Source of the DNA: Mansonella perstans
Taxonomy: Eukaryota; Nematoda; Chromadorea; Rhabditida; Onchocercidae
DNA length: 64,000 bases
NCBI GenBank assembly: GCA_037074765.1
Contig: JBAMDO010000256.1
Span: forward strand, 1 to 64,000
Reading direction: 5' to 3'
The notes under the pieces are model-generated. The model was not told where the DNA came from, did not search any database, and saw nothing but the letters and a program-made list of their open reading frames with translations. This document shows, piece after piece, positions 39,451-52,411 of this stretch. Numbering within the stretch: the stretch's first letter is position 1; each line of letters begins with the position of its first letter. Made by a program: the position numbers and the translations under genes.

Positions 39451-40655
39451 TTGGAACAATTCCGCTGTTATGTTTCTTATATGTTGCTGTAGAGAAAAAG
39501 TTTCCAACATACAGGAAAGCTACAGCATATTAGAATGTGAATTTATGCGACATTACAAAATTATCAATAATATTAAGTAACAGATGACGTTGTCACCGGT
39601 GAGAATGCTTAATGTATGACTGAACAGTGATGCTTTATTGGGAAACAAACAAGCAATAACAAACTTTTTGGGGATACGATGTTCTGATATTTCTAGATTT
39701 ATAGTGTAAATGAAATTATTTTTAGTATTTTCAAATTCATTAGGTAAATGAAATTGTTTTCATGCATTTATTTATAAGGTTAAAGTAAATGTTTTTAGTA
39801 ATTTGCATTTTGAGATTTTCTTTTATTCGAAATATTTTCCGTTTTTTTTTCTTATTCCATCCATTATTTTCGATAATATTGGTGCTGAATGATTTTGCGT
39901 ATTGTTGTAGGATTTTATTATTTTTTTAATAATTATTAATTCTTATATTCCATGTAAGGATTTATATGCGCAATGAATAATAGCAGCTTAGAGATAAGAT
40001 TAGAAATGGCGATTGGATATTTGATATTATTTAAATGGAAGAAATTAAACATACCATGGTTGTATACTTTATCTAGATACCACAAGCCTAAAGATATGTC
40101 CAATTAGTTGTAGGATTTTTTATTTTTGTAAACTTATTACCATTTTTTTGCTGAGATGAACTGACAGTTTAATTATTTTCTTATTGCTTATGTTTAATGT
40201 TATTGATTAATTTTGTTATTTCGGACAAAAAGTAAATTATATCTGATTGCCAAATATACTCTGATCAGGTATTCGTAATTAATTATTATGTTCTAAAATT
40301 TTCGAATACCCAAAGTTTGATCGGTGCAAAGCGGGATTTTAGCTGCGAGAGATTCTACTTACAAGAAACTGAAGGAATTTGAAATGCTTTGTGATAAAAC
40401 AAAATATATACCACCAAAAGTCATGCAATTCTCAGCAATTGCTGCATTCTAGCATATCTATACGGCTTGGTTAATTACCTTATAAAATTTTTAAGTAATA
40501 ATAGACTTACCTTACACATCTAGAGGTAAAAAATAATTTAATTTACCTTTTAAATGTACAAATAACAAAAAAATTAACTTATCATACATACAAGTGTAAA
40601 AGTGGTAGAAAATTTAAACCTATAAATAATAAAAAAGTCTTATAAATCAAGAAGT
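39104..40655. other. Intergenic DNA after HEATR1
   Basis: It contains the HEATR1 3' end and a long T run (about 39427-39452). A small, slightly less AT-rich patch (about 40310-40460) has no frame I can identify. No gene is supported. Confidence 0.5.
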
Positions 40656-41100
40656 CAAATGACAAATTGTTCAATTATCTTAATTTAATAATTACAGTAA
40701 ACAAGAATAATTTTATTCATTGTAACAGTAAATAATAAAAAGTAGTGCTTATATTGTAATTTGGATGGGTTATCCGTAATAGCTATTACATATGAGAAAA
40801 GTACTTGAGGATACTGATAATGGCAATTACAGGAAACATTAGTGGAAAAAATGCAACTGAGATTAATCCCACAATTTTTGTTATTTTTCCTGCGATTGAT
40901 AGCTTGATGTTACGTTGATAATAATCTTTTTTCGCCTCATATGATATTATACAATATCATACTTCTACTGTAATATACATATCAATTATTTATATTTATT
41001 TCACATTCAAATTGTTTATTTGAATTACTGTTACAATGAATAAAATTGTTATTGTTTACTGTAATTATTAAATTAAGATAATTGAACAATTTGTCATTTG
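40656..41100. repeat. Long inverted repeat, 76-bp arms
   Basis: The left arm (40656-40731, starting CAAATGACAAATTGTTCAAT) is the reverse complement of the right arm (41025-41100) at 74 of 76 positions, with about 293 bases between them. The outer ends are sharp: similarity stops one base beyond the arms. I see no obvious target-site duplication and no coding frame in the spacer. It could be a MITE-like element, a hairpin RNA source, or the product of an inverted duplication. Confidence 0.9.
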
Positions 41101-42352
41101 AATTTTTTGAATGGTAAATAATTTCATTTGTTTATTTATGTAAATCAACAATAAAAGGAATAAAATAATTCATCGTTTATTTCTATCGATTTACATTTAA
41201 TTACTGCTATTTCGATCGCCTATTAGCAAAAATTATTAAATAGTTTAACAATTATTATTTCGATATATCAACTACTATTAAATGGATTAATGAATAAATG
41301 GAGTTTCAGAGAAGGAGAAGAAACGAAGATTTTTCAAAAAAAAAATTGAAATCATTTTCAAAAGATTGAAAATATTAATTAATTTATTATATTTGATAGT
41401 AGAATGCCAAAAATGTCAAATAGTAGTTGTTATTAAGCGAGCAATTTTATGTTTACAGTTTACTTTTTTATTGCATTTATACTTAAAGGATAAAATAATT
41501 TTTCCAACTTTTAAATTAGTATTTTTAAATTTTAAAAAGCAAATCAAATCATATTACTTGCATATTTAAGGAAAAATTAATTACATAATTAATTTTCATT
41601 AAAAAAACGATAAGTGGGATATTTGTAATTTCATAAAGTGCATACTTTTTAAAGTGGATTAAATTGTACGCATTATTTGACCTCCTTTGAGATAAGTAAA
41701 CTAATAAGTAAATAGTAAGTAGGGAATATTGCGAATGAGTAATTTAATTCTTTTTAAGGAGAAACGTAACAAAAAAATTGCTTGGTTAATTTGGTTAATT
41801 ATCGTGAGAAAAATTTAGTGACATCTAAAACACGTGAATATCGAGAAGAGAAGCGCACTGTACGCTTAAACACATGCATAAACGCACACACACACACGCG
41901 CATAAACACACACGCACGCACACGCATCGTGATGCCATCAGATATGCATTATGTAAAATGTATATATAGTAGAAGCAAACTAGACAAGAACGAGAATGAC
42001 GGGATGTGACAATATTTTTCATTTTTCCTCTCTTTGCATTTGAACTATTTTGTATTAAATCACGGATAAGGGCGTATACACTACGTAGAGCGCATACACG
42101 TATATGTACGTATACACGTATACACAATAAATAGGATGTATACATTCACATATACATATATATATGAATGGACATACATGTGGTACTGTTCAAGTAGCCA
42201 TGTGAGATATGAATGACCTCAAAAAACGCTTCTTTTAAATTTATAAATGAATTAAGTGATAGATTAAGTGATAGTTTTAGTGGTAATTAAAGTAAAGTAA
42301 GTGATAGCTTAAGTGATATTTCAGTATTTCGTTCAGAACATTTCTTTTAGCT
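41101..42352. other. Intergenic DNA upstream of PNPO with CA and TA microsatellites
   Basis: AT-rich DNA with an AC-type microsatellite containing CGCA steps (about 41884-41930), and TACGTA/TATACACG and TATATA runs (about 42070-42170). The overlapping plus and minus frames here are microsatellite translations. Repeated AAGTGATAG strings lie at about 42255-42315 just ahead of PNPO. No gene seen. Confidence 0.5.
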
Positions 42353-44654
42353 ATGCTTATTCGAAAGTTATTATTGTCGTCGAATTATTTCGGCAAATTT
42401 TTATTGCTTCGTGGTTTCCAGTGTACATTGGCAACATTCGTGAAGCGATTTTTTTTTCATGCAATTTTCAAAGCAATGAGTTTGAATGAAAATTTCAATG
42501 AATTTGGTATTAATGTAAAAGGTGAATTTTTTTTTTTTTTTAAATAAAGCTCGAAATTTTATATTTTCGTTAATAATAGTGTGTAAATCTTTAATGAACA
42601 AAATATTATTTAAATCATTAACAGTAATTTATAAGTCTTTAATTATGTTTCATTCTTATATTGTTTTTTTTTTTTTTTTTTTTTTGTTTTTGTTTTTACA
42701 TTATACATTTAACTTTTAATTACAGGTGAAGCATTACAAAATTTTATCAATAATACATTTTTTACTTTCAATTTCCGTAAATTTTTATTATGCATCAATT
42801 TTTTTTTGGAGAGAACACAGTCAAATATGTTTGCTTTAGTTATAATTAGTACTTCATTGCATGTTTCAGATTTACGGAAACCGTATTACAATAAGGAAGA
42901 ACCGTTTCTGTTGGAGGAGAATTTACCATCAAAAAATCCATTTGAACTTTTTGATATATGGTTCAAAAATGCTGCAAAAAATAAGGATGTAACATTCGAG
43001 GAAATTAATGCTGTTTGTCTTTCAACTGTAAGACATTTCTGAATTATTTGCTTTTAGTTTATGATATGTTTTTTGATTGTCTTTCTTTTTTCCAACTACA
43101 AAGTATTTTTCCTATTGTTTATTTCCAAATTCCAAACCTCTGTTTTGAATTGTTTTCTTCTAATCATAAAATATATTCCATTTTTTTTTTTGCTTTGTTA
43201 TGCTTAGATAATATTATTAAAAGATAAGTTAATCAGTTTTCCAGGTAATCAATAATCAACCCAAGTCACGAATGGTTTTGATGAAGGAATATGACAGAGA
43301 AGGTCTGTGTTTCTATACACACTATAATAGTGCCAAAGGGATTCAAATCGATAAAAATCCTCATTCTTCCATGCTATTTTACTGGCCTCATGTTGATAGA
43401 CAAGTAGGCAATTTTATCTCTTCGATGATTGTTTTCATCGTCTAGGAATTGTAAAAGCTGAGTATTTTGGAAGAATGCTTGATTTAAATTTGGATTGTTA
43501 GGACTGTTGTTAGTTTCTAGCTTGGTGATCTTTTGTTAGGAAGTTTGTTTAACCAGTCGGAAAGCGCACTACATATAGTGACCGAACAGTTTAATGATTC
43601 CCAGTTTGTATATTTGTCTATTTGTTTGCTAATTATTGCTGTTATTGTTAAACTAAACTGTAAATTTCGTTTGAAAGTTATTAAAAAACAAATTTAAGAT
43701 TCGAATTGAGGGCAAATTAGAAAAATTGCCTGTTGAAGATGCAGAAGCTTATTGGTATCATCGACCATTGAAAAGTCGTATTGGTTCAAAAATTAGCGAA
43801 CAAAGCAAAGTTATTCCGAACAGACAGGTTAGATCCTTTTCGTGGGATATTTTTTCGCCATCTGTACAGTCAGTCAATCAGTGACGCCGATTATCGTTCA
43901 TTGGAAAATGGTGGAATAAATGCTGTTTTTTTAAAAGTTTCTTAAACTGAAATATAAAATTGAAAGTACTAGAAGAAATTTCCTATGTCCACTGTAATAA
44001 AATTCGTCTGAAAAGCGACAAAATCCATTCAAATAATTTAAATTATTTGCTAATTATCACAATTGATATATATGAATGAATGAATGAAGCAAATTATTAT
44101 TCAATTGATAATCATTTCCCGTTATTTGTTTGAGATAAAATTTGCGGGATTTAGTTTAATTTTGTTTTTTTCAATTTGTCCTACTTCTGTTACAGAACTT
44201 TACGTCAAATTCAAATTTTTGAATGTGCTGTGAACTTGTTTAATTTTTTGACTTGTCAGCTTTAATTTAGTACTGTTTTGAAACTGTTTTAATATATCAA
44301 CTTTTATTTTATGTAGCATTTGGAAGAAGAGAAAAAGAAACTTGAAAAACTCGTGATCGAAAAAGGTGAAAAAGCAGTCACTAGACCGGAAGACTGGTGA
44401 GAATTTATTTTGTCTAGACTTCATTTAATATTTCTGTTTCCATACATTATCTAAGAACTCGATGAAAGCACTGCATGATTCATCGACATAATCATAATTA
44501 ACAATGAATAATTGAATGTTATAGGGGTGGCTATAAATTGCTTCCTGATTATTTCGAATTCTGGCAAGGTCAGTCTGATCGAATACACGATCGTATTATA
44601 TTTGAAAAAAAAACGGATGGAACGGAATGGTTGATTAAGCGTCTTTCACCGTAA
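42353..44654 (+). CDS. PNPO: Pyridoxamine 5'-phosphate oxidase
   Basis: An FMN enzyme that oxidises pyridoxamine and pyridoxine 5'-phosphates to pyridoxal 5'-phosphate, the last step of vitamin B6 salvage. Exons 42353-42521, 42870-43027, 43245-43403, 43699-43827, 44317-44396 and 44525-44654, about 274 residues. Conserved segments are SRMVLMKEYDREGLCFYTHY, SSMLFYWP, RQIRIEGKLEKLP, YWYHRPLKSRIGSKISEQS (FMN and phosphate contacts) and the C-terminal DYFEFWQGQSDRIHDRI with LIKRLSP. The first exon adds about 40 basic and hydrophobic residues before MSLNENF, which could be a mitochondrial presequence; a TTTTAG acceptor two bases before the first ATG supports that start. Translation from the inner ATG at 42477 would give a shorter, cytosolic form. 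Confidence 0.95.
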
Positions 44655-46020
44655 AAATTATTTTCACGGCAAATTTTTGTTAATTTTTTTAACTTGATTG
44701 TGGAATTCCTCCAGATGTAACAATTCCCATCGCAGAAATGATTGTTAGTAATTAGCTGCTTAAGTATCACAAATTAATGTAAACTTTGATACTCCGTGAA
44801 AATCTCTCTACGATGTATTATAAAAAAAAAAGATAAAGTTGGAATTCTTTCGCTGTAAAAGTAATTGATGTTTAGAACTAGCAGTTTTTATTCTATCCAG
44901 TGACAATACTATTTGTTTGCTTTAATTTAACATAGAAATTTTACCATAGAAAAAATAACGAAAAAATAAAGTGACTAAGAAAACAATTGACGGAAAAAAA
45001 AGTAAAATTTATTTTGTTAATCTTGTATAACTAGGGTTTTATTATTTAACCAGTCCAATTAGGGTTTTCAAATTATTTCCGTTTTTTTTTTTTTTTTTTT
45101 TTTTTTTTATTTATTTTGTTAATCTTTTATAACAAATCAGTTAGGGTTTTCAATTTCTGTTTCGATCAGAAATAATTTGAAAGTTTGCTCTAACAAATTA
45201 AAGAGGAAGAAAAGAGAAGTTATTAGTTTCCTATCATTCATGGTGCACGTAAGATAGAAAATTTTTTTTACTGAAAGTGTTTGTTAGTGATGATTCATTA
45301 AACTGATAATTAGCTAATTTTTGATTTCTGCAACTAGAAGTGATTTATCAATTTTATTGATTTTTTTTTTTCAAAAGTTGAAATATTAAAATCAAATAAG
45401 ATTTAAAGATTTTGATCGTCATTTTAATGTTATCTTGATTTCATAATCATCTATTATACTTTCCTTTTTTTAGTGCATCAGAATGAATCCTTTAAAAAAA
45501 AAATAAAGAAAAATAATTTATAAGTAATAAATACAAGTTTTATTTAGTACCACGAAAGATGATACCGTCAGGGAATTGGTCAACATATTCATATGGAATA
45601 AATGTGATTATATTACATATCATTTTGATGCGCATTTCTTACTTAATTTTCCTTTTTTGGCAGTAAATTATTAGTTGTTGTTCTTTATTTTTATTAGACT
45701 TTGGAAATGGAAAAAAAAAAAAACAAATTAAACAAGATTTCAAATTATTTTTCTTCTTTTTTACTTTTATTTTAAATGACTCTCAAAACAGTATAACAGT
45801 TTAACAATTTTTTATAACAATACAAAAAAGGACCAAGACGAGCTAGAATCCTAGAATAGGATTTCTATCGTTTCCTGGTACAAACTGGTCTTGCCTACGG
45901 AGTAAATGTAACCCAGACAATACGATGTAAAATAACAAAATGAGGTGGAACCAAAATGGAAGAAAACAAGTAAATTTAGCACATATACATTATCTGATGA
46001 TTAAGATCATGTGAGAACAT
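44655..46020. other. Convergent intergenic region PNPO/DIS3
   Basis: 3' flanks of two genes facing each other. It contains a pair of similar segments (about 45005-45080 and 45105-45165) sharing TTTATTTTGTTAATCTT and TTAGGGTTTTCAA, separated by a long T run at about 45081-45109. No coding exon seen. Confidence 0.5.
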
Positions 46021-49000
46021 TCATTCTTCCGGAGCAGAAATGATGTAATCAACGCTGAATCCAGGAATCTTTGGTGAAACCAACTTCATATCCAGGCGAA
46101 TATGTTGAATATCATTCTCATCCAATGAAAGCCTTACTGTGATCCGTTGAAAACTCCTCACTTCTACACCTTCTGCTACCAACAAATCATCTGTTACTTG
46201 ATAATTTGATCCACTAGGAAAAACGACGATTGATTCAAAGCCATAAGTTGGCACAAATACCTGAACAAAATTTTCATAAAAATGCAAGAATTAATCACAT
46301 TTCTTCTAACAGCCGAAATAAATCAGGATGAAATTGATGCCAATTTAAAAAGAAGAATTTATTAAGACAAATTCAAAATATAAGAATTTAAAAAGTAGAT
46401 TTTGCGGACACAATTAGTCACCTGAATGCCGTTTTTCCGGATACTCATCACGAAACCATCATGCAGTTCGGTACGACCCTTAAAGTAAAGCAACGTATTG
46501 AGCAAAACTGATGCTCTACCTGCATACTGTGCTTGCTTATGTCTGAAAAAAAAGGAAAAACTCCGTTATACAGTAAAAAAAACACAGATAAAAATTTGGA
46601 AAGTGAAAAGAAATAATTTTAGCGAAATAAATACAAGCTTTATTTTATGTGTCATTTTGCTAAAAGACATATTTCGAGGATTACAATAAATTTCTTATTT
46701 GTGCATTCTACTCTAACTGCAATAAGTATATCTGTGATAAAATTTGCGGTAAAATAAATTCTTGAAATCAAAATTCCACAGCTAACCTGTAGTTAAGATT
46801 GTTTGCAATCTTGCTCACCAAGTCACCTTTTAACATTTCGGGAGAAGTGATATCAGCACAAATTGAAGCAGCAAGCAATCGATGAACCATTATATCGGCA
46901 TATCTTCGAATTGGTGATGTAAAATGGGTATAAATTGGAGCAGCAAGTCCAAAATGAACATATTGCTCGGTTGGCAATGATCCTAAAATAAATTACATGT
47001 TTGATTAATTGAAGAAGTATCAAAATTCGCAATGATATCAATTTTCAGTATCTTAAGCACCTTTACATATGAAATGATTAAAGACAGACACTTGATTAAA
47101 AGCTGGAAGAAACTGATTAAAATAGGAACGTTTAGAAGAAACTGCGGGTTGATTAAATAAACTGCATAAACGATAATCTACTTGAAAAGCAGCGTCGAGA
47201 AAAATTTTAAAAAAACAAAACCTGATGAAAAATAGACAGCCTGAGTCATACAACGTGTGGTTAACATTCGAAACAGTGTGTTCAACATAGCGTTATTCGG
47301 ATCCATGGCTTTATCCAAACTTTCCGAAAGCGCTTTTCCACTTTCAACATTCATTTTAAAACCTTTCGCCTTAGCCATCTAAATTTACAACTAGGAACTT
47401 AAAATTTTGCAAAACTTTAATAATTGAACAAAAGCAATGAAAAGAATAAATATATTGAAACATGTTTTACTTACATCAACTACTGGTTTATAATTTTCTT
47501 CCGGTGGCACTGGATGTCGTCGAAGCAAGGAACAATCCGGAAAATCTGCTGTTATGCGTTCTGCAACTGAGATGTTCGCAAGCAGCATAAATTCTTCAAC
47601 CTGTGATAAAAATATAATTGAAGAAAATAGGACGCATATTTACCTTTAAATATGCAATACTTATGTTAAAGATAGTTGGTTAGTACGTAGCGTATATATA
47701 ATTCAATAAACTAATAAAGCATGCAGTAATAAATATAACCATGCTGTTCGCTGCTAGCATCTTTTTCTCCTGCACACTAATAGGGTCCTTCGTTTCGGAA
47801 TCTATGCTGAATCTAATTTCAGAAGAGGCTAAGGTCAAAGCACCACTAGCATGCCGCTTTGCCTTTAGCTTCTTTGACAGTTCCAACAATGTTCGTAAGC
47901 TCACAGTTAAAGAATCGGACTGAAACAAACTTTTCAAAATAAGGAACAATCACCAAACGTCCAAGCAAATTATAACTAAACTAATTCTAAATTGGTTTAA
48001 TGATAAAAGAAATTACACAGCCACAAAAACAAAAATAATTTAATGCATCTTTTATAGCAAATTAAAAAAGTAAATTTCTCCATGATTTGATACTTCTAAA
48101 ATTTATAGACCATAAATTCGACACAATGTTTAAATATGTCCTCTAATGTAAGCAACAATTTTATCGCATCAAGTATACGGAAATAAAATGCAGAACAAAC
48201 TAACCAGAGAAACATCATCAATCCTATTCTGAGCTTGCTCATAAGTAAGTGCAGCACTGGAACGTATAATTGATTTATGAAACTTAGTATCAATGATATC
48301 AGCATCAGATGTCAATGTCCAAATTACTGAAAACGCTAGACGATCAACATTTTCGCGAAGTGAACATAAATCACTTGAAAGCAATTCCGGCAACATGTCA
48401 ATACGTCTAAAATATTTTTGAAAGTCAGAAACATTTCAGAAAAGCCAAAAATAGATTTCCAAATGCATTTACTGCAGTTAATAATATTTCTTAACAGCGA
48501 TTTATCCATCACTTGTGCTTCTAAATATTATCACTACAAAACAACTCAATCAACAGCTCACTCTGCAAATCAAATATATCGTTTGACCTTTCCAGAAGCT
48601 TTAAACTGGTACCAGCTAGTACTCAATAGGAAAGGCAGGCCAATAATGAAGATGCACCATCTTAAAAGGTAGATAAGAAACTTCGCGAGACACTCACTTG
48701 TCACAGAGGTATACAGTCGTTCCGCGATGAGCTGCTTCCGCATCCATTGTTGTGCCTGGTTTAACAAAATGCGAAACATCCGCTATATGAACACCAACCG
48801 GAAACAGTGCTTATTAGATATTTTGAAATTAAAACAAGATTAAAATTGGAGAAATAAAAAGTAATGATGAAGTAATAACCTCAAAACGATTTGACGCAAT
48901 CTGCTTGCAATGAAAAGCATCGTCAATATCGGTACAACCGGGCGGGTCAACTGAACATATCGTCAATGAACGAAGATCTTTTCGATGATTTTCATTAGGC

Positions 49001-51874
49001 AAATGCCAAGGAATCTGAGGTAAACATGCATAAACTGCATCCGAAAATGGTCCATGTGGTACGTCATGCTCCAACAACAGCACCTTCAAAATAATTCCCA
49101 ACATTCACTTAAACAGCATATTTTTCAAATGCTTTTTGAAATGAAGAACTTAAAAATTAAATGTTGCGTTCAAAGCCATACTTCATTCTCCGTTTCTCGA
49201 TCACCTGCAGCGCCAATACTTCTCACGTAATGTCCAATTGGATAACGTGAATTTCTGGGCCAACCATCAATTGCAACAATGATTCGCTTTCCCTTCAAAT
49301 ATTCAGCCTGACGCGTTTCAATTCGTATACGAGGTATAAGTCGTTCTGCTGCAGCAAATAATACGCGCGTAGAATCTGCAAATGAGTTTTGAAATCGAAA
49401 CAATATGACAGATTGTCATAAATTTAAATATACTAACTACCATAGTTACATACTACCATCACTCATTATTCTACTCATTCTCAAATATAAAAATAGAACC
49501 TTCTCTTATCTTTAAAGTAAAGAAGTCATTGAGATATAAAATGATGCCTCATCTCAAAAATATCAGATAAAACTCAACAACGCAATATTATACAGACATC
49601 TATCAAATAAAAAAAAGCGGAATAGTATTTAAGAAAGAAATTAGTACTGCTTTTGCAGAAATTAGAAAAGTTACAACAGGTAATAAAAGAGAACTTTGAA
49701 CATATTAAGTAAAAGATCAATCTTTCACAGAGACCTTTCACCGCTGGCTGCAGAATCATTCCACAATATTGACGCCAATTTCGTTTAACAATTCCAACTA
49801 CTTTGGCTGTCGGAACTTTGTCCTCTGTTCGCGGCTTTTTCGGCTCGGGTTCTTCCTCATCTTTATCGTCTTCTTTGTCAACGTCGTCTTTCATTTCAAT
49901 TTCTTCCACATCTCTTAACTTCAACAAAAGCTTTTTAATACAAAAATGTAAATCTTTAACAAAACAAAATCTGACTGGAAGAATGACGGAAGCAAGTGAT
50001 CTCCAAATATTTATTGAGAATGAATGTTTTCTGAAGCCTTTGCAACGAAAGAAGGAAGATTTTTCAAAAAATATAAAAAAAAACAAGCTAAATGAAAGAC
50101 TTTACAGCCACACTTACTCTAATAACTTTCTGAGGGCAGGTCCACTCGGATTCTGGCAATAATTCCACAGCAACGGTATCACCATTCACAGCACGATTCA
50201 TATTGAGACGCCCCTGAATAAACCACGTAGTCCCCTCATCAACATGAACATATGCCTCTGTATAATTTTCACGAGACACCTAAAAAAACATAATGATATG
50301 CATAATGTAATTGGATCTGAAAAATTTACGAATTTATGGATTCTTGGAACTTCTGCATAATAAATTTTTTGGAATTCATATAAAAAATAAAATAAATATT
50401 TTGATATACCAACAGAAACTTGAAAAGTTCTCGACAACTAATTTAAAATTGCTGTAGTAAATTACATAATAATCGCAAAACAAGAAAAACAAATATTGAC
50501 ATTAGAAATTACATTTATATAAGTAATCAAAACAAACTTGAAATACTGCTTTTTTAAATTTGCCATTTCGAATCCCATTTTGAATCATATCATGAGCCAA
50601 ATACTCTGGGAATAAAATACGTCCTCGGCCTTCACTCTCTGCGTTGTAGATGGCCAGTTTGTTGAGCAAATCAGCATTATCTTCCATGCCTGAGAATTAA
50701 AAAAGTAATTTAAATTATTAATATATATACATCAGTCTCTGCATTCAAACACTGACAGTGTTAAAGTAGTAACAGTGCTTGATAAAAACTAATGAAAAAA
50801 AGATTAAGAAAATTTAACCTTCGATATATTCCTGTAAAGTGAAAACATCTTCAAACTGCTCTTTTATCCGATTTTTGCCTATGGCCGTACCACATACGAT
50901 AACGGGAATTATAGCAAATTGTTTCCAATGATTTTTATAGAACTTGCCACACGTTACAAGCGATCTGGCTAATCTTAAAAATTAATCATTAATCAGTTTT
51001 AGAAAAAAAAAGGTCAGTGCAGAAACAAGAAATGTGTATCAAAATGTCAGTCAGTCAGCTTGCCTGAAGTGGAATGAAGTTTCTAATGGAAAAACTATCT
51101 GAAAAATAATCTAGAACTATCTCAAAGTAACTTACCTATCTTCTTCGCTTTCACCTTTGACACGATCAAGATGAGTTTCATAATGAAAATCATCCATGAA
51201 AACGTAAATTTTCCTATCTGGGTTCTCATAGCATAATGTATACATTGACTTGTAAGATGGTGGGCTTGATTTTTTCACATCTTCCCAAACAGTTTGTGTA
51301 ATTATGATATTCCTGAAAAAGAAAAAAGAAAACTTTTGACTGGAATGACACTACATAACACCAAAAAATCAAATGTATCGACAGTACCCTACTACATAAA
51401 TACAAATACCCACGTGAATTTCAAATTATCGAACAAATGATAGAAACGGATTATTGCTGACGAATCAAGAATGATAGCATGTTTAACTGGAACAGTAGAT
51501 GAAATCTGAACAGTCTGATCGGTGAGCGAATGACCCTCAACCGGTTGACAACTTCGACATAAATCCAATCCACAACCAACGTCATTTCTTAGATACTGCT
51601 CATGAACTCGCTACAAGAACAACAAATTAATTTAACTAATCCAGCATATTGATCAGTCACTTGAAAATTTTTCAATATCGAAAATAAAAATTGGAAAAGC
51701 ACCAAAATTCTTGATATATCCAGAAAAAGGAAATAAAATCTTCAAATGACTTTCCACTATGACTTTATGAAAACCAAAACTTACTTTCACGATTTTACCG
51801 CTCCTTGTCTTCCTATAAAGTACATTCAGGACACGTTTACTTATCCCACTTTGTTTCACATTAAGTTCAAGCAT
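46021..51874 (-). CDS. dis-3: DIS3/Rrp44 exosome ribonuclease
   Basis: Catalytic subunit of the nuclear RNA exosome with PIN endonuclease and RNB 3'-5' exonuclease activities. Exons on the minus strand: 51874-51785, 51610-51414, 51312-51136, 50973-50819, 50689-50538, 50279-50118, 49918-49735, 49375-49182, 49083-48880, 48798-48698 (acceptor uncertain), 48406-48205, 47919-47740, 47600-47475, 47378-47222, 46982-46787, 46542-46422 and 46260-46021, about 945 residues, near the usual length. In order: CR3 cysteines ([10 protein letters not shown]), PIN domain ([10 protein letters not shown]), cold-shock domains ([20 protein letters not shown]), RNB core with catalytic aspartates ([33 protein letters not shown]), and an S1-like end. 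An acidic and proline insertion ([16 protein letters not shown]) separates the cold-shock domains. An acceptor four bases before the ATG fits trans-splicing. One intron boundary is abnormal. Confidence 0.95.
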
Positions 51875-52411
51875 TTGGCTGCAAAATAAAAATTATAAAA
51901 TGAGCTATCGTTCACTTCGAAATCCCGATAAATAGAGCATATTTCCACTTTCAACATTTTGAGTTCAAAAATGAAGTAAAAAGAGTAAGCTATGAAACCA
52001 ACTGGATGTACGAAAGACAAGCAGATTAATTTAATTTATACAACAAACAAGTTAAACAAACAATATCACTTCATGAGATCACAATATATTTACAAATAAT
52101 TATTTTCATGAATGTTAGAACAAGCAATGGCACTTTCACCGTCAAGAATATACAACATATCAAGCATCGTCGTAATCTCGATCGAATAAAAATTATATGC
52201 GACTATCCTGAAAATTTTATAACATAAACTTGATTTAATTTCTACGATCCTAATACTTCCTGAGACCTACTGACATCGTTACAGAACATTTCAATGATTT
52301 GAAACAATGCCTAACTTTGAGAGAATTTAGCATCTCAGATTTCATCATTCTACACAAGTGATAGTCGATACCATCAAGAGACTGAATTTTCCATCCCTTT
52401 CAGTCATTTCT
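51875..52411. other. Short gap between CFAP20 and DIS3
   Basis: A 537-base gap between two genes on the same strand. On the minus strand a TTTTGCAG acceptor ends at 51879, just ahead of the DIS3 ATG. No other coding frame was seen. The gap is longer than in typical C. elegans operons but short for this window. Confidence 0.5.

Noticed and set aside
40310..40460. Slightly less AT-rich patch that might be another bacterial or gene fragment
   Set aside because: No frame on either strand gave a recognisable conserved motif.
41782..42145. Overlapping frames on both strands at the AC microsatellite
   Set aside because: The histidine/threonine/arginine and valine/cysteine runs come directly from the repeat.
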